Notes under the pieces: generated by a model | The model's input: the letters and a program-made list of their open reading frames with translations, nothing else | Told to the model about the DNA's origin: nothing | Databases searched by the model: none | NCBI RefSeq assembly: GCF_020520425.1 | Contig: NC_079492.1 | Span: 2,046,001 to 2,110,000 of the forward strand | Reading direction: 5' to 3' | Length of the DNA: 64,000 bases | Source: Spinacia oleracea | Lineage: Eukaryota; Streptophyta; Magnoliopsida; Caryophyllales; Amaranthaceae | Shown here: in pieces, positions 32,159 to 44,341 of the stretch | Layout: the number at the start of each line of letters is the position of its first letter | Position numbering within the stretch: position 1 is the stretch's first letter | Position numbers and translations under genes: made by a program

Positions 32159-34785
32159 GTTCCCCCACCGCTCACCGCTGTTGTTCCCCCACTGTTGCGT
32201 CCCTACTGTTCCACACCGCCGTGTCGCTCCTCCTTGTATCTTAGGAGTTCAGGAACAATACTGCTTCCACTATGAAACCTAATGATTCTCTTCTTTGATT
32301 CGGTTCCAGTAATCCTGAGGTAATATTGTAATTAATGTCCATGTGATTTCAATTTTTCTTTCTTTGTTTGTGTATTATTATAGGGTTCTTATTGATTGAA
32401 GGGTGTAGTGTATCAAAATGAATCGTTTTGGGGTTTGTTTGTTGTTGTGATTATTAGATTTTGAAGTTTCCTTGAACCTAATTTTTCTGTATTCTATCAT
32501 ATTGGTTAGAGACACATAATTGTTTCTTATTTATTTTTTATAATTTGAATGATGGATTGTGGATATTCTAGAGAAGTGATGATAGTCCGTATAACTTTCA
32601 AATATAGTAGTAAAATAGGTAAGATAAAATAGAATAGGAAGCCTGTATAAGTTGTAGATGCAAGAGTATTTCAAATTCAATGACAGTAGTAGCATGTCTG
32701 TACACCAGGAAAGCACAAACCGAAAACTCGATAAACCTGGCATCTCTTATAACTTTTTAAAGCTAATTCTGTAAGCATTTAAAACTTTGTTCAGTATCTC
32801 TGTTCAGTCTTCACACAGCTCCACAAACTAAGGATGTCCTGATCCTAAGATTTACTTCTTCAATATTCAGTTTGAGTCTAGTCCTACTGGTTTGCCAAAC
32901 CAGTAAACCATTAGAATCTATCTAAGAATACTCTGGAATAATAGGTTTAGATTAAAATATGTTCAGCTGGAATGATGTAGGATTTTGGCCGTTAGAATTG
33001 CATTGTGAGCAGAACATCAATATCAACAGCTGAATTGCATTGTGAGCAGAACATCGATAACTAAAAGAGGCTTACAATAGTTTGATTAATCTGTGCTAGA
33101 TGTTATAACTATTCCTCTTCTATTTCTAGATTTAGTATTTTGTTTGTTTTTGTCTTATGTTTGATTCCTGTGTACATATCTAGTGGAAATATTCGTAGAT
33201 ATTAAAGCATCAAATGATTATCTACTTTTCAAGCACGAAGAAGTTCGCACAACCATAATGATAATGCAAATAGATTACGTCAACTCAAGGCTCATAGCAA
33301 TGAGCAAGTAAATTGAGGCTAGAGTAAGGTGGTGTGAAGAGGAAAGACAAGAATATCAAAGTTAGTATTGGACTGTTGCTGCTAATTACTGCTCTGCTTA
33401 CTGCTCCTGTTGTTTACTATTGCTGCATACTGCTCTGCACTCTAATCTGAACTTCTGTTGCTATTGTGCATCACTTATGTGTCACCAATATAGGTACTTA
33501 GTCTCATGTTGGTCTACAGAGCTGATGCAGTGTTGCAGCGGCTGGTGTGGGTGTTCAGGGCCGAAGTGTGCTTTGTTCTGGTCAGCAGTAGAAGGTTGTT
33601 GGATCCTGGTTATGTCTGGTTGCTTAAATTCAGTTGCAAGTTTGCAATGCTACCAAAACAAAGGGTCTTTAAAGCTAGATGTTGCAACCGCAAAGCTGCT
33701 AATTGTTCAAGTTTGGTAGGTCTTGACATCGGTTGACTTTTGTTGATTTTCTATTTGGGCTGTTGCGTTTGATCTGCACTGCTATGGTGTACATATCTTC
33801 TTTTCTACTGGGTGCATATAGTCAATTTATTTATCTACTTATAGGGTTTTATGTTTCTACCCTTTAAAATCCTTGCAATCTTATATCCTGCAATGCGATT
33901 TAGAAGCATATTGCTGCAAACTCTTCACTTTGAAAGATATTGCGTTGGAATTCGTAAAGATTAGCTTGCTCTACATGGAGCTTAAGAAGATTTATGAGGT
34001 TAGTTATTTGAGAATTTGCTCGTTTTTACCTTATGTTTATTTCTTCTGCACGTGAAGACATGGCATCACTTTTGTATAACTTAACAGTGTGCATGAACCA
34101 TTGTAACATACCAATTAATAAAATTCTATGTGTAAATTGTTCTTAAATAGTCTGCATATATAGAACTTAAACATTTGATCAACTCGGAAGTGTTAAAAGC
34201 GGCATTTTCACTTGATCAATAACTAGTGTTTTTGTATTATAATTATTTCATGATTGGAGGAATTCTAGAAACATGAACTTGTTAGATAGGAATTTCTTTC
34301 ATATGATCAAACAAGCCTCAAAAGTGCATAAGAGTGCCACCATTCCAGAAAGTTAAGCTTTAATCTAAGAGTGCTGGCACTCTTAGATTCTGATTAAGAG
34401 CATCGAAAGTTAAGCTTTTAAAATATATGCAGTTTCAGATATATGTTAGATCTCCATCCCCCCAAGATGGCTTAACCTTCTGGAATGAAGCCTTAATCTA
34501 GGAGTATGACTTGCCACATTTATGTTTCTGAACTTCTGATTATAGCTATAGTAAATTATGGTAATACCTTCTGGAATCATACTACATTATTGATGTACTT
34601 GTCTGTTGAACTTGTCACTTGTAGACTCCCTCTCACATTACAAGCCTTGGAACTATTTTGTTTCACTATTAGCACTATTGTTTTCTGATAAAATTGAAGA
34701 GGAAAAACTGGACTTTTTCGTCTTTTTCTAGGGGGGAAATGTCTTCAGTAATGCTCTAATTCTTGTATGTTTAACTAAAATGCAG
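32159..34785 (+). other. CACTA interior upstream of the ATPase exons
   Basis: Continues the leader-like GC-rich segment (32159-32230), with a possible splice donor after cagtaatcctgag at 32318. The rest is AT-rich with short frames. A stretch around 33180-33310 (VEIFVDIKASNDYLLFKHEE) follows a tatctag acceptor-like site but was not recognised. No transposase and no earlier ATPase exons were found. Confidence 0.45.
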
Positions 34786-35847
34786 GAACAATCATAGCAA
34801 TCTCTAAAGATCGTGTCAGACCATCTCCAAGCCCTGACAGCTGGAAACTGAATGAGATTTTTGTTACTGGTTGTGTCATCGGGGCATATCTCGCCTTAGT
34901 CACTATGTTATTTTACTGGGTCGTAAATGGCACAGATTTCTTCGAGGTAATAAAAAGGATTATAAAGTACTGCAGTTATTATATATTATATATGGACACT
35001 TGCTTTTCCTCATGCATATATTTATATATGTAAATCAACTGTAACAGGATAATTTGGGTGTGAGCTCTCTACCTAGAAACACAGAGAAAACTTCATCTGC
35101 AATATATATGCAAGTTAGCAACATTAGCCAGGCCCTCATCTTTATTACTCGCACTCAGAGCTGGTCATTTCTGGAGAGACCTAGAGTTCTTCTCATGTCT
35201 GCATTTGTGGTGGCGCAATTGGTAAGAAAAACTTCAAATATTCTCTTTTACCAGTTTCAATTTTTCTTTTCCTTGAACGTATTTCTTAATCTTAATCAGT
35301 TTCAAGTGTGTTCTAGTTCCTCCTTAAACTCATTATAGAGTACTAGGTGTTAGACATGTCTGTTTTCTGTATGTGTGACATGTTCCAGAGTGATATCTAT
35401 ATTTTTATTAAAATTTCCTTTAAAACTGCTATAAATAATGACATTACTCTCATGGCATCAACTAAAGCTATCGCTAATAGTTAAAATCTGGTGAAAAAAA
35501 AAATGTTGCTGCTTAGAGCTCTTACAACAAGAGACTCGAACATTCTCTCCTCATGGTTGTAGCCTGTAGGTTACTTCCTTGATAGAAGTTCTACTTTTAT
35601 ACTGCAGGCTGTTGCAAAATCACAATTTTCATAAACTGACTAGATAAATTGATTTTGCTCCTCACGTTTGCAGGTCGCCTCCTTTATTGCAGTCATTAAT
35701 TTTTCATCAATCAATGGGATTAGATGGGGATGGGCTGGAGTTATATGATTATATAGTCTGGTTTTCTATTTCCTTCTTGATATTATCAAGTTCGTAGTTC
35801 ATTACACCCTAAGCAAAGATGCTTGGAATCTTATAATTGAAATAAAG
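34786..35847 (+). pseudogene. Plasma-membrane H+-ATPase fragment, three exons (TM7-TM10 region)
   Basis: Exon a (34786-34946) reads [20 protein letters not shown] then GTDFFE. Exon b (35048-35221) reads [20 protein letters not shown] and [14 protein letters not shown]. Exon c (35674-35847) reads WGWAGVI, a stop, then LYSLVFYFLLDIIKF and SKDAWNLIIEIK. These match the P3A proton pump C-terminal membrane part (family: ISKDRVKPSP-PDSWKL, VSIVSQALIFVTRSRSWSF, GIGWGWAGVIWLYS). Introns keep gt...ag borders. In exon c the conserved Trp of VIWLYS is TGA (35746-35748). The P-loop, the phosphorylation Asp and the regulatory C-terminus are absent, so it cannot pump. It lies in sense orientation inside the CACTA element and was captured with introns, i.e. 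from genomic DNA. Confidence 0.88.
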
Positions 35848-35869
35848 GTCAGAATCAATATTATACTAT

Positions 35870-37545
35870 AACTTTGTATAACTTGACCAAAGTAGGTTAA
35901 AATGAGTCATTGAAACATAAAACCCATTATATTAAACATGTAGGTGTTTCAAATACTTATTTAGGTTCATTAGTTGAAAGTTGTGACCGAAATAAGCCAT
36001 TTTAGTCAAAATATGACCTATAATGATCAAAAGAGCCTTAAATGTGCATAATTTGACCAAATTAGGTGAGAGTGAATCTTATAAACAATAACTTAAGTCT
36101 TATAAACAAGTAAAGGGTTTAAAACAATTATTTAGATTTATTAGTTGAAAATTGAGAGCGAAATAAGCTATTTTAGTCAAAATATGACCTATAGTAAACA
36201 AACTATCCTTAAATGTGCATAAGTTGCCCAAAGCAGGTGAGATTTAGTCTTAGAAACATTAAAATAAGTCTAATAAACATGTAATGGGTTTTTATTACTT
36301 TTTAAGGTTCATTAGTATAGAGTTGGGACCGAAATAAGCCATTTCTAGTAAAACATGTGGCCTATAATGATCAAACGAGCCTTAAATGTGCATAACTTGA
36401 TTAAAGTAGGTGATAATAAGTATTTGAGCCTTAAAACTAAGTATATTTGACATGTAAAATATTTTAAATACTTATTTTAGTTCATTAGTTGAAAGTTGGG
36501 ACCGAAATAAGCCATTTTAGTCAAAATGTGACCGATAATGATCAAACGAGTCTTAAATGTGCATAACTTCACCAAAATGGGTGAGAATGAGTCTTTAAAA
36601 CATAAAAATAAGTGTAACAAACATGGAAAGACTTTAAAATATTTATTTAAGTTCATTAGTTGAAAGTTGGGGCTGAAATTAGCCATTTTAGTCAAAATGT
36701 GACCAATAATGAACTAACGCGGCTTAAATGTGCATAACTTCACCAAAATGGGTGAGAATGAGTTTTTAAAACATTAAACTACGTGTATTAAACATAGAAA
36801 GAATTTAAAATACTCATTTAAGTTCATTAGTTGAAAGTTGGGGCCGAAATTAGCCATTTTAGTAAAAAATATGACTGATAATGAACTAACGCGGCTTAAA
36901 TGTGCATAACTTCACCAAAATGGGTGAGAATGAGTTTTTGAAACATTAAACTAAGTGAATAAAACATGGAAAGACTTTAAAATACTCATTTAAGTTCATT
37001 AGTTGAAAGTTGGGACCGAAATTAGCCATTTTAGTCAAAATGTGACCTATAATGAACTAACGAGGCTTAAATGTGCATAACTTCACCAAATGGGTGAGAA
37101 TGAGTATTTGAAACATAAAAATAAGTGTATTAAACATGGGAACAGTTTAAAATACTCATATAAGTTCATTAGATGAAAGTTGAGACCGAAATTAGCCATT
37201 TTAGTCAAAATGTGACCGATAATGAACTAACGAGGCATAACTGTACATAACTTCACCAAAATGGGTGAGAATGAGTCTTCGAAACATAAAACTAAGTGTA
37301 TTAAACATGGAAAGACTTTAAAATACTCATTTAAGTTCATTAGTTGAAAGTTGGGACAGAAATTATCCATTCAAGTCAACATGTGACCGATAATGAACTA
37401 ACGTGGCTGAAATGTGCATAACTTCACCAAAATGGGTGAGAGTGAGTCTTTGAAACATAAAATTAAATTTATTAAACATGGAAGGCCTTTAAAATATTTA
37501 TTTAAGTTCATTAGATGAAAGTTGGGACCGAAAGTAACCAATTTT
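35870..37545 (+). repeat. 171-bp tandem array, about 9.8 copies
   Basis: The anchor gcataacttcaccaaaatgg and its variants recur with c of cata at 36047, 36218, 36391, 36562, 36733, 36905, 37076, 37246 and 37417, plus a diverged one near 35876. The period is 170-173 bp. Each unit also has ttcattagttgaaagttggg and gccattttagtcaaaat. The first copies are more diverged than the later ones. It directly follows the donor of ATPase exon c, so it would be intronic in a transcript of the captured gene. Confidence 0.95.
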
Positions 37546-37665
37546 ATTATTATACGGTTCATTATTTATTTGTTATGAACAAATTTAGTCTTAATTTATT
37601 GTACGATTCAATATTTATAATATAACTAAAGTGTATATTTTTTTTTGATGGTCTATCTTTTTAAG

Positions 37666-37761
37666 GTATTCAATAATCCGAGGGAGCGGCTTTTTACCTT
37701 TGAGGAGATAGATGAAGTTCGAGAAATGTTGGCAAACTTCATAACCAGTGATTGTCTTTGA
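37666..37761 (+). other. Possible terminal exon (unrecognised) after the array
   Basis: After a pyrimidine-rich tract ending in ttttaag, an open frame reads VFNNPRERLFTFEEIDEVRE then MLANFITSDCL and a stop (37759-37761). It starts in phase 0, matching the phase-0 donor at 35848. It is not the native next exon of a proton pump, which would continue with the cytosolic regulatory domain. The origin is unknown and the exon status is inferred. Confidence 0.35.
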
Positions 37762-37967
37762 TATTTTATTGTACTGAATCTTAAATTATGGATGCTAGCT
37801 AGTTTTTCATATGATTGTAATGTAATCGACTTTTATATTTACAATTATATACGATTTATTTTAATTATCTATATAATTGGATACTTTTTATATGACGTAT
37901 GGAGGTTAATCAGTGGCGTGGTCCAATTGTAATATGTAGCAGGGAAATCGATTATACAACAAATCTA

Positions 37968-38359
37968 GATCAAGTGCGGCTCATTTATAGGCCAAGTGCG
38001 GCTCATTTATATATCAAGTGCGGCTCATTTTTATGCTTGTGCTGCCCATTTCTATGTCAAGTGCGGGCTCATTTTCAAATTTGGCAGCACCAAATATGTC
38101 AAGTGCGGGCTCATTTTCAATATTGGCAGCACCAAATATGTCAAGTGCAGGCTCATTTTCAAAATTGGCAGCACCAAATATATCAAGTGCGGGCTCATAT
38201 TCTAAAATTGGCAGCACAAAATATGTCAAGTGCGGGCTCATTTTCGAAATTGGCAGCACTTGAGAAACATCAAGTGCGGGCAGGCCATGTGCTGCACATG
38301 TAAAAGCCCGCACTAAACCCCTTAAAATGAGCCCGCACTTGCGGTTTTTTCTTCTAGTG
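37968..38359 (-). repeat. CACTA right end: subterminal repeats and TIR
   Basis: Six or more copies of caagtgcgggctcattttca followed by an attggcagcaccaaatatgt block (about 43 bp). They end in the reverse TIR, cttctagtg. Confidence 0.9.
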
Positions 38360-39003
38360 CGAAAAGGCAAATTATAACATGAAAATGGTACAATTTTGGT
38401 CTAATCTCGCAAATTATGCAGCGAATTACAAACCCGTACCTAATCTCATACTAGCGAATCAGGTAACAGTGATCTGCACGATAAGTTAAACATTCAAATC
38501 ACTCCTCCAAACCTCCTCGATCAATTTGTAGAAAAAATTGGATTACAAAATCTTAGTACTAGATGGAATAATGGATTGCATTGATGGATTTTTTTTCAGT
38601 AGAAGGCGAGAAGTTGTTCTGATATGGGGCACTGTCCCCTTTTTAAACGGAAAGAATCTGATGAATTCTGAACCGAATTTGTATGCAAACATGTTCCAAG
38701 ACAAACAATATGGAATCTGTAAGACTGTAACACCACGATATATTATTATGTCCTATATTAGTACGTTATGTACTCATTTTATTTCTGACTTTCAAAGAAT
38801 TAATTCCATTTTTGGCAAACTGAGTTTTTGAAATTTATTATGTTTTTATTATGGGGTACATTACTTTACTCATTCGATCTTCTATAAGGCTAATAAATCG
38901 ATATGATAGGAAATTAAATTGTTCTAACAATTTCGGATAAGAGTTGATTAATGGTTGAAAATAAACTTTAGTCATTTAACATCACATCATAATGGTGATC
39001 TTA
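38360..39003. other. Spacer between CACTA elements, no gene seen
   Basis: Begins with cga, the second copy of the target duplication. Short frames such as the one at 38538-38831 have no recognisable features. Confidence 0.5.
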
Positions 39004-39226
39004 CACTATAAGAAATTGTACCATTAACGATGGGAAATCCCATCGAGAAAGACAAATAATTGTTGATTAACGACAGGATTTCCTGCCGCGAACCCGTCAT
39101 AAAATGGGCCGTCGTTAATGGAATCTCGTCGTTAACCCGTCGTAAAAGACATTTGCGACAGTTGTTCCTGTCTTTGTTTGGTTGTTATCCCCGACCCGTC
39201 GTTATTAGGTTGTCAATATACAAATT

Positions 39227-39675
39227 TGTTGGTGTATACTCTCCTGTTGCCACTCCTAATCTTATTCTCTCTTCCATTCTACACACGATCAAGGCAAGGC
39301 ACAGCATTACAAGCAACATCAACAATGAGCATGATCAAACAGCAATACAGCATTCTAGAAGCTTCTCCACATGATCAGTTTCTAGCTCTAACAACCTCCT
39401 TAAATCTAGGGAGTTAGTTAGTCATTCTGTTGTACTGCATACTTTTAATAAGCTGATTGTTAACAGCTGCAATAGCTGATGTGTACAAATAGAGCCATCA
39501 CATTGGATGCAACACATCACCATTAGATTGTATATATAGTTCATGCTTGCTGTACGAATGGATCATCAATCAAATAATAAAAATTCTGTTTGATCAAGTT
39601 CTTAGAACTCTCTCTCAAAGCTTAAACTGAAAATCAGTTTAGCAAAGAAATCATCCTAAGTGTTGATTTCTAATA
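39227..39675 (+). repeat. 5' LTR of copia-1
   Basis: 449 bp from tgttggtgtatactctcctg to gtgttgatttctaata; a TATA-like tgtatatatag lies at about 39528. The end is ta rather than the usual ca. It is supported by the exact match of both LTR ends and by the target duplication. Confidence 0.9.
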
Positions 39676-39687
39676 TGGTATCAGAGC
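39676..39687 (+). other. Primer binding site of copia-1
   Basis: tggtatcagagc, complementary to the 3' end of initiator tRNA-Met, directly follows the LTR. Confidence 0.9.
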
Positions 39688-39784
39688 AAGTGATCATTTG
39701 ATCCTGCTAAAATTCTTCTTCCGTTCAGATTGATTGATCTTTCACAATTTGATCAAATTTTTTCTTTGAAATTGCAAATTCAAA

Positions 39785-42700
39785 ATGCCTGCAGATCAAA
39801 CAGATTCATCTCAGAATCCAAACTCTGCTTACTATCTTAGTAACAGTGATTTAAATGCCACGAAATTGGTGAGCATTGAATTTGAAGGAAAGTTTTTCAG
39901 TGATTGGAGACGTTCAATGATGATAGCTTTATCAGCAAGAAACAAGCTGTGTTTTGTTGATGGCAGCTTGAATCCACCAGCAGCAAATTCTCAAAATTAT
40001 AGGATGTGGAATAGGTGTAATGATCTGGTAATTTCATGGATGTTAGCATCACTGGAACCAAAAATTGCAAGAAGTGTTTTGTATCTCAAAACAGCAAGGG
40101 CAATATGGCTTGAACTAGCAGATAGATATTGTAGAGAATCTGGACCTCAGTTGTTTTCTGTTCAACAACAACTCAGTGAATTAAGTCAAGGAGATGATGA
40201 GGAAGTTTCTAGTTTCTTCACAAAGATCAAGATGCTATGGGATCAGCTTGATGGATTAGAGCCTTTACTTGTCTGTGAATGTACTGGGTATAGCTGTAAT
40301 CTCACTCAGCAGTTGCTCAAAACACAGCAGAATCAAAGATTGATTCAATTTCTGATGAAACTGAATGAAAAATATGAGCATCCTAAAAGCACTATTCTCA
40401 TGATGAATCCTCTTCCTACAATTTCGAAGGCATATGGTTTGCTTTTACAGGAAGAACAGCAGAAAGAAGTGCACAATCACAAGACACAAACACAGACTGA
40501 ATCTGCAGCATTCAATGCTAGAAGATTTGACAACAACAAGCCATACATGAATCAGTATAACAACAATTCTAACTCTCAATATGCAGGCACTGGAAATCAA
40601 TTCAGGAACAACAACAATAACAACAGGAATAGTCTCTTTTGTGATCACTGCAAAATGAGAAATCACACTATTGAGAAATGTTGGAAACTGCATGGTTACC
40701 CCAAAGATTTCAAGGGAAAGGGCAAGAGAATAGCAGCAGCTGCTCAATTAGATGAGTACACTCCTAAAGAGGTTCAGACAGATACAGAAGGACCAGGAGT
40801 AGTACATGCCACATTTACTGAAGAACAATACACTCAGTTGATGAATTGTTTGCACAGTCAACAAGTTGCTAACCAAGCAGAGAATTCTGGCTCTCACTCT
40901 CTTGGCTTAGCAACTAGCTACCAACCTCAAGGTACATTCTGTCTCATGTCTAATTTTAACAATCAATGGATTCTAGACAGTGGAGCTAGTGATCACATGT
41001 GTTCCAATATATCTGAGTTTCACTCTTTTGAACCTGTTTCTGATGGTAATCACACTATAACTATACCTGATGGCACACAACTACAAGTTAAACACAAAGG
41101 TACCATACATCTAGCTGGGGGAATCACACTTAAAGATGTTCTTCATGTTCCAGGGTTTAAATTTAATCTGGTTTCTATCTCCAAATTGTGTTGTGATGCA
41201 AACTTCTCAGTCTCATTTACCAATGGCAACTGTTTTATTCAGGACCCTTCCAGGAACAAGCATATACAGCTTGGTAAGATGCAGAAAGGATTGTACACTT
41301 TGTGTGAAGAATTCTTGCTTTCAGACTTACATTTAGATTCAAATAAGTTTGCTCTTTCTACTATTAGTTCAAAAGCAGTTCAAGAAGCCAAACTGTGGCA
41401 TTTAAGACTTGGACATATGTCATTTGGGAAAATAAAGAATGTACAGGGTTTGGATGTAAAGGGTTGTTTAGCTGAGTCATTTTGCCAAATCTGTCCTTTG
41501 GCTAAGCAAACTAGACTTTCATTTCCAACTAGTTGTATTAAAACTACTCAGCCTTTTGAGCTATTGCATATAGATGTTTGGGGACCATATTCCATTTTGG
41601 ACTCATCTAAGTGTAATCAATTCTTAACCATTGTTGATGATTACACCAGAATGACTTGGACTTATTTCATGAAAAGTAAAACAGATTCAGTAAAGATCAT
41701 GGCTCAATTTCTTGTTTATGTTGAAACACAGTTTAATTTATCAGTTAAGGGGATTAGATCAGATAATGCCCCTGATCTTACAGAAGGAGCAATGAAGGAA
41801 TTGTTTCTCACTAAGGGTATTCTAAACCAGAAAAGTTGCAGCCATACACCTCAGCAAAATGGTGTAGTAGAAAGAAAACATAAACACCTTCTTGAAACTG
41901 CTAGAGCATTGGCTTTTCAATCCAAATTGCCTGACAAATACTGGGGTAGTTGTGTCCTCACTGCTACTTACCTCATTAATAGAATGCCATTGAAAAGCAT
42001 TAACTTCTGTACACCCTATGAAAAGCTCTTCCACACTAAACCTGATCTTTCCCACTTAAAGATCTTTGGTTGCTTGTGCTACATTACCACTGTCAAAACC
42101 AATAGATCCAAATTTGATCCAAGGGCAGATCCCTGTGTCTTTATTGGTTATCCTCCCAACCAGAAAGCTTACAAGGTATTGAATCTAGCCACTAACAAAA
42201 TAATTGTTTCCAGGGATATTTTCTTTCATGAGAAACATTTCCCTTTTCACTACTCTTCCACCCCCAAGTCCACCTATTCTACCAAATTCTTTCTTCCTGT
42301 TTCTACTTCTTTTTCTGATTCTGTTTCACTCTCTCCACTTTTCCAAACTCCTACTTCTAGTTTTCTTTCTGAAACTCCATCCAATATACCAACAAATACA
42401 CCATCTTCTCCATCTTTATCTCCAACAGATTCTATCCCACATGATCTGTCTACTCACTCTGTAGTCACACCAGATTCACCTCCTATCTCACATACAAACT
42501 CTTCTATTCCTACTATTAGAAGGTCAACAAGAGTCTCAAAAGCACCTTCTCACCTTCATGATTTTGTTTGTTCTAAACCTGTCAAACATTGGTGTAACAT
42601 AGTTTCTTATGCCAGTCTTTCTGATGCTCACAAAGTTCTTATTGCTGCTCATATGGCTCACATTGAGCCAACTACTTACAAGGAAGCTGCTGGTGACAAC

Positions 42701-44341
42701 AATTGGCTTCTGGCTATGGAAAATGAGATCACTGCTTTGGATCACAACCACACTTGGGATTTTGTTTTGCTCCCTAAAGGCAAGAAAGCTATTGGTTGCA
42801 AATGGGTTTTTCGAATTAAAAAGAATGCTGATGGTTCTATAGAAAGGTATAAAGCTAGGCTAGTTGCCAAAGGGTTCACACAAAAATATGGTATTGATTA
42901 CCATGAGACCTTCTCTCCTGTGGTCAAGATGTCCACTGTCAGATGTCTTATTTCCCTTGCTGCTTGTAGAAAATGGAAATTGTTCCAATTGGACATCAAT
43001 AATGCTTTTCTCCATGGAAACTTAGATGAGGAAGTTTACATGAGGGTTCCTGAAGGTGTTACTGCTCCTGTTGGACATGTATGCAAGCTCAATAAATCAT
43101 TATATGGCCTTAAACAGGCTTCTAGACAATGGTTTGCTCGACTTTTGGATGAATTAAAAACCCAGGGCTTCACACAATCATAGAATGACTATTCTTTGTT
43201 TATTAAACATGACAATAAAGACATCACTGTGGTTGCTGTTTATGTTGATGACATAATCATAACTGGCTCTAATGAAGCAACCATTCATGCTCTCAAAGCT
43301 CATCTGCATCACACCTTTAGCATCAAAGACCTTGGTCTTCTCAATTTTTTCCTTGGCATTGAGATCAGTCACACTCCTGAAGGTTATGTTCTCACTCAAA
43401 GGAAGTACACCAAAGAATTGCTCACTGATTGTGATCTTGACATCTCCAAACCTGCAGTCACCCCTTTTCCTCTCAATTTGAAGCTCACCTCTGAAGGAGA
43501 TCCTTGTCCTAACCCTGATTTGTATAGGTGCTATGTTGGCAAGCTCAATTTTCTCACTCACACTAGACCTGATCTGGCTTTTGCAGTTCAATCTCTCAGT
43601 CAGTTTATGCACTCTCCTAAAATCTCTCATCTTGCTGCTCTCACTCACACTCTTAGATATGTGAATCACACAGCTGGACAAGGTATTTTGCTCAAAGCTA
43701 ATGATCAACTCACTTTGCAAGCTTTCTCAGACTCTGATTGGGCTGCATGCCCTTCAACCAGAAGATCAGTTACTGGTTATGTGCTTCTTCTTGGTAACTC
43801 TCCCATCAGCTGGAAGTCCAAGAAACAATCCACTATCTCGAGAAGTTCATCTGAAGCTGAATACAGAGCTATGTCTCAAGCGGCAAGTGAGGTCACTTGG
43901 ATGGTTAGACTCCTTGAAGAATTAGGGATTACTGGTTTGCAACCTGTTAAGCTTCACTGTGATAACCAATCTGCATTACACATTGCTAAGAACCCTATTT
44001 TTCATGAACGAACTAAGCATATTGAAGTGGACTGCCACTTTACTAGAGATAAAGTTCTTGAGGGACTTCTCCAACTCAGTTATCTTCCAACCACCAATCA
44101 ACTAGCTGATATCTTTACCAAAGTTCTCCCTAGTCCACAGCACAGAATTCTGTCTTCCAAACTTGGTATGATCAATGTTTTACCCATACCAAGTTTGAGG
44201 GGGGGTGTTGGTGTATACTCTCCTGTTGCCACTGCTAATCTTATTCTCTCTTCCATTCTACACACGATCAAGGCAAGGCACAGCATTACAAGCAACATCA
44301 ACAATGAGCATGATCAAACAGCAATACAGCATTCTAGATGA
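39785..44341 (+). pseudogene. Copia-1 Gag-Pol polyprotein with one in-frame stop
   Basis: One frame from ATG 39785, broken only by TAG at 43181-43183. Order: Gag; zinc knuckle CDHCKMRNHTIEKC (about residue 286); protease LDSGASDHMCSN (about 397); integrase HHCC (LWHLRLGH ... CQICPLAKQ, from 538) and catalytic D, D, E in HIDVWGPY, IRSDNAPDL and NGVVERKHKHLLE; RT from about 1005 (CKWVFRIKK, QLDINNAFLHG). After the stop come YVDDIIITGSN and RNase H (FSDSDWAACPSTRRSVTGY, SSSEAEYRA). The stop falls between two RT motifs and cuts off the YVDD active site and RNase H. The frame has no stop before the PPT and runs into the 3' LTR. The visible end at 44339-44341 lies in the inserted copia-2 sequence. 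Confidence 0.9.
44206..44338 (+). repeat. 3' LTR of copia-1, left part
   Basis: Begins tgttggtgtatactctcctg after the G-run. It is cut at 44338 by copia-2; the remainder is at 54756-55081. The duplicated ctaga occupies 44334-44338 and 54751-54755. Confidence 0.9.

Larger units (their letters stand above)
21464..38359. mobile_element. CACTA (En/Spm-type) transposon with captured host gene and nested copia
   Basis: The left end cactagaggaaaaattgcc and the right end, read on the opposite strand, cactagaagaaaaaaccgc form an imperfect TIR (about 20 of 25 match). The 3-bp target duplication cga is present at 21461-21463 and 38360-38362. Both ends carry subterminal repeats with aagtgcggctc and ggcagcac cores, as expected for CACTA elements. 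Without the nested copia (21845-32158) the element is about 6.6 kb. No transposase motif was recognised. It contains exons of a plasma-membrane H+-ATPase and a 171-bp array, so it is best described as a non-autonomous, gene-capturing CACTA. Confidence 0.85.

Noticed and set aside
37899-38370. Overlapping frames of 69-134 residues on both strands
   Set aside because: They are translations of the CACTA subterminal 43-bp repeats.
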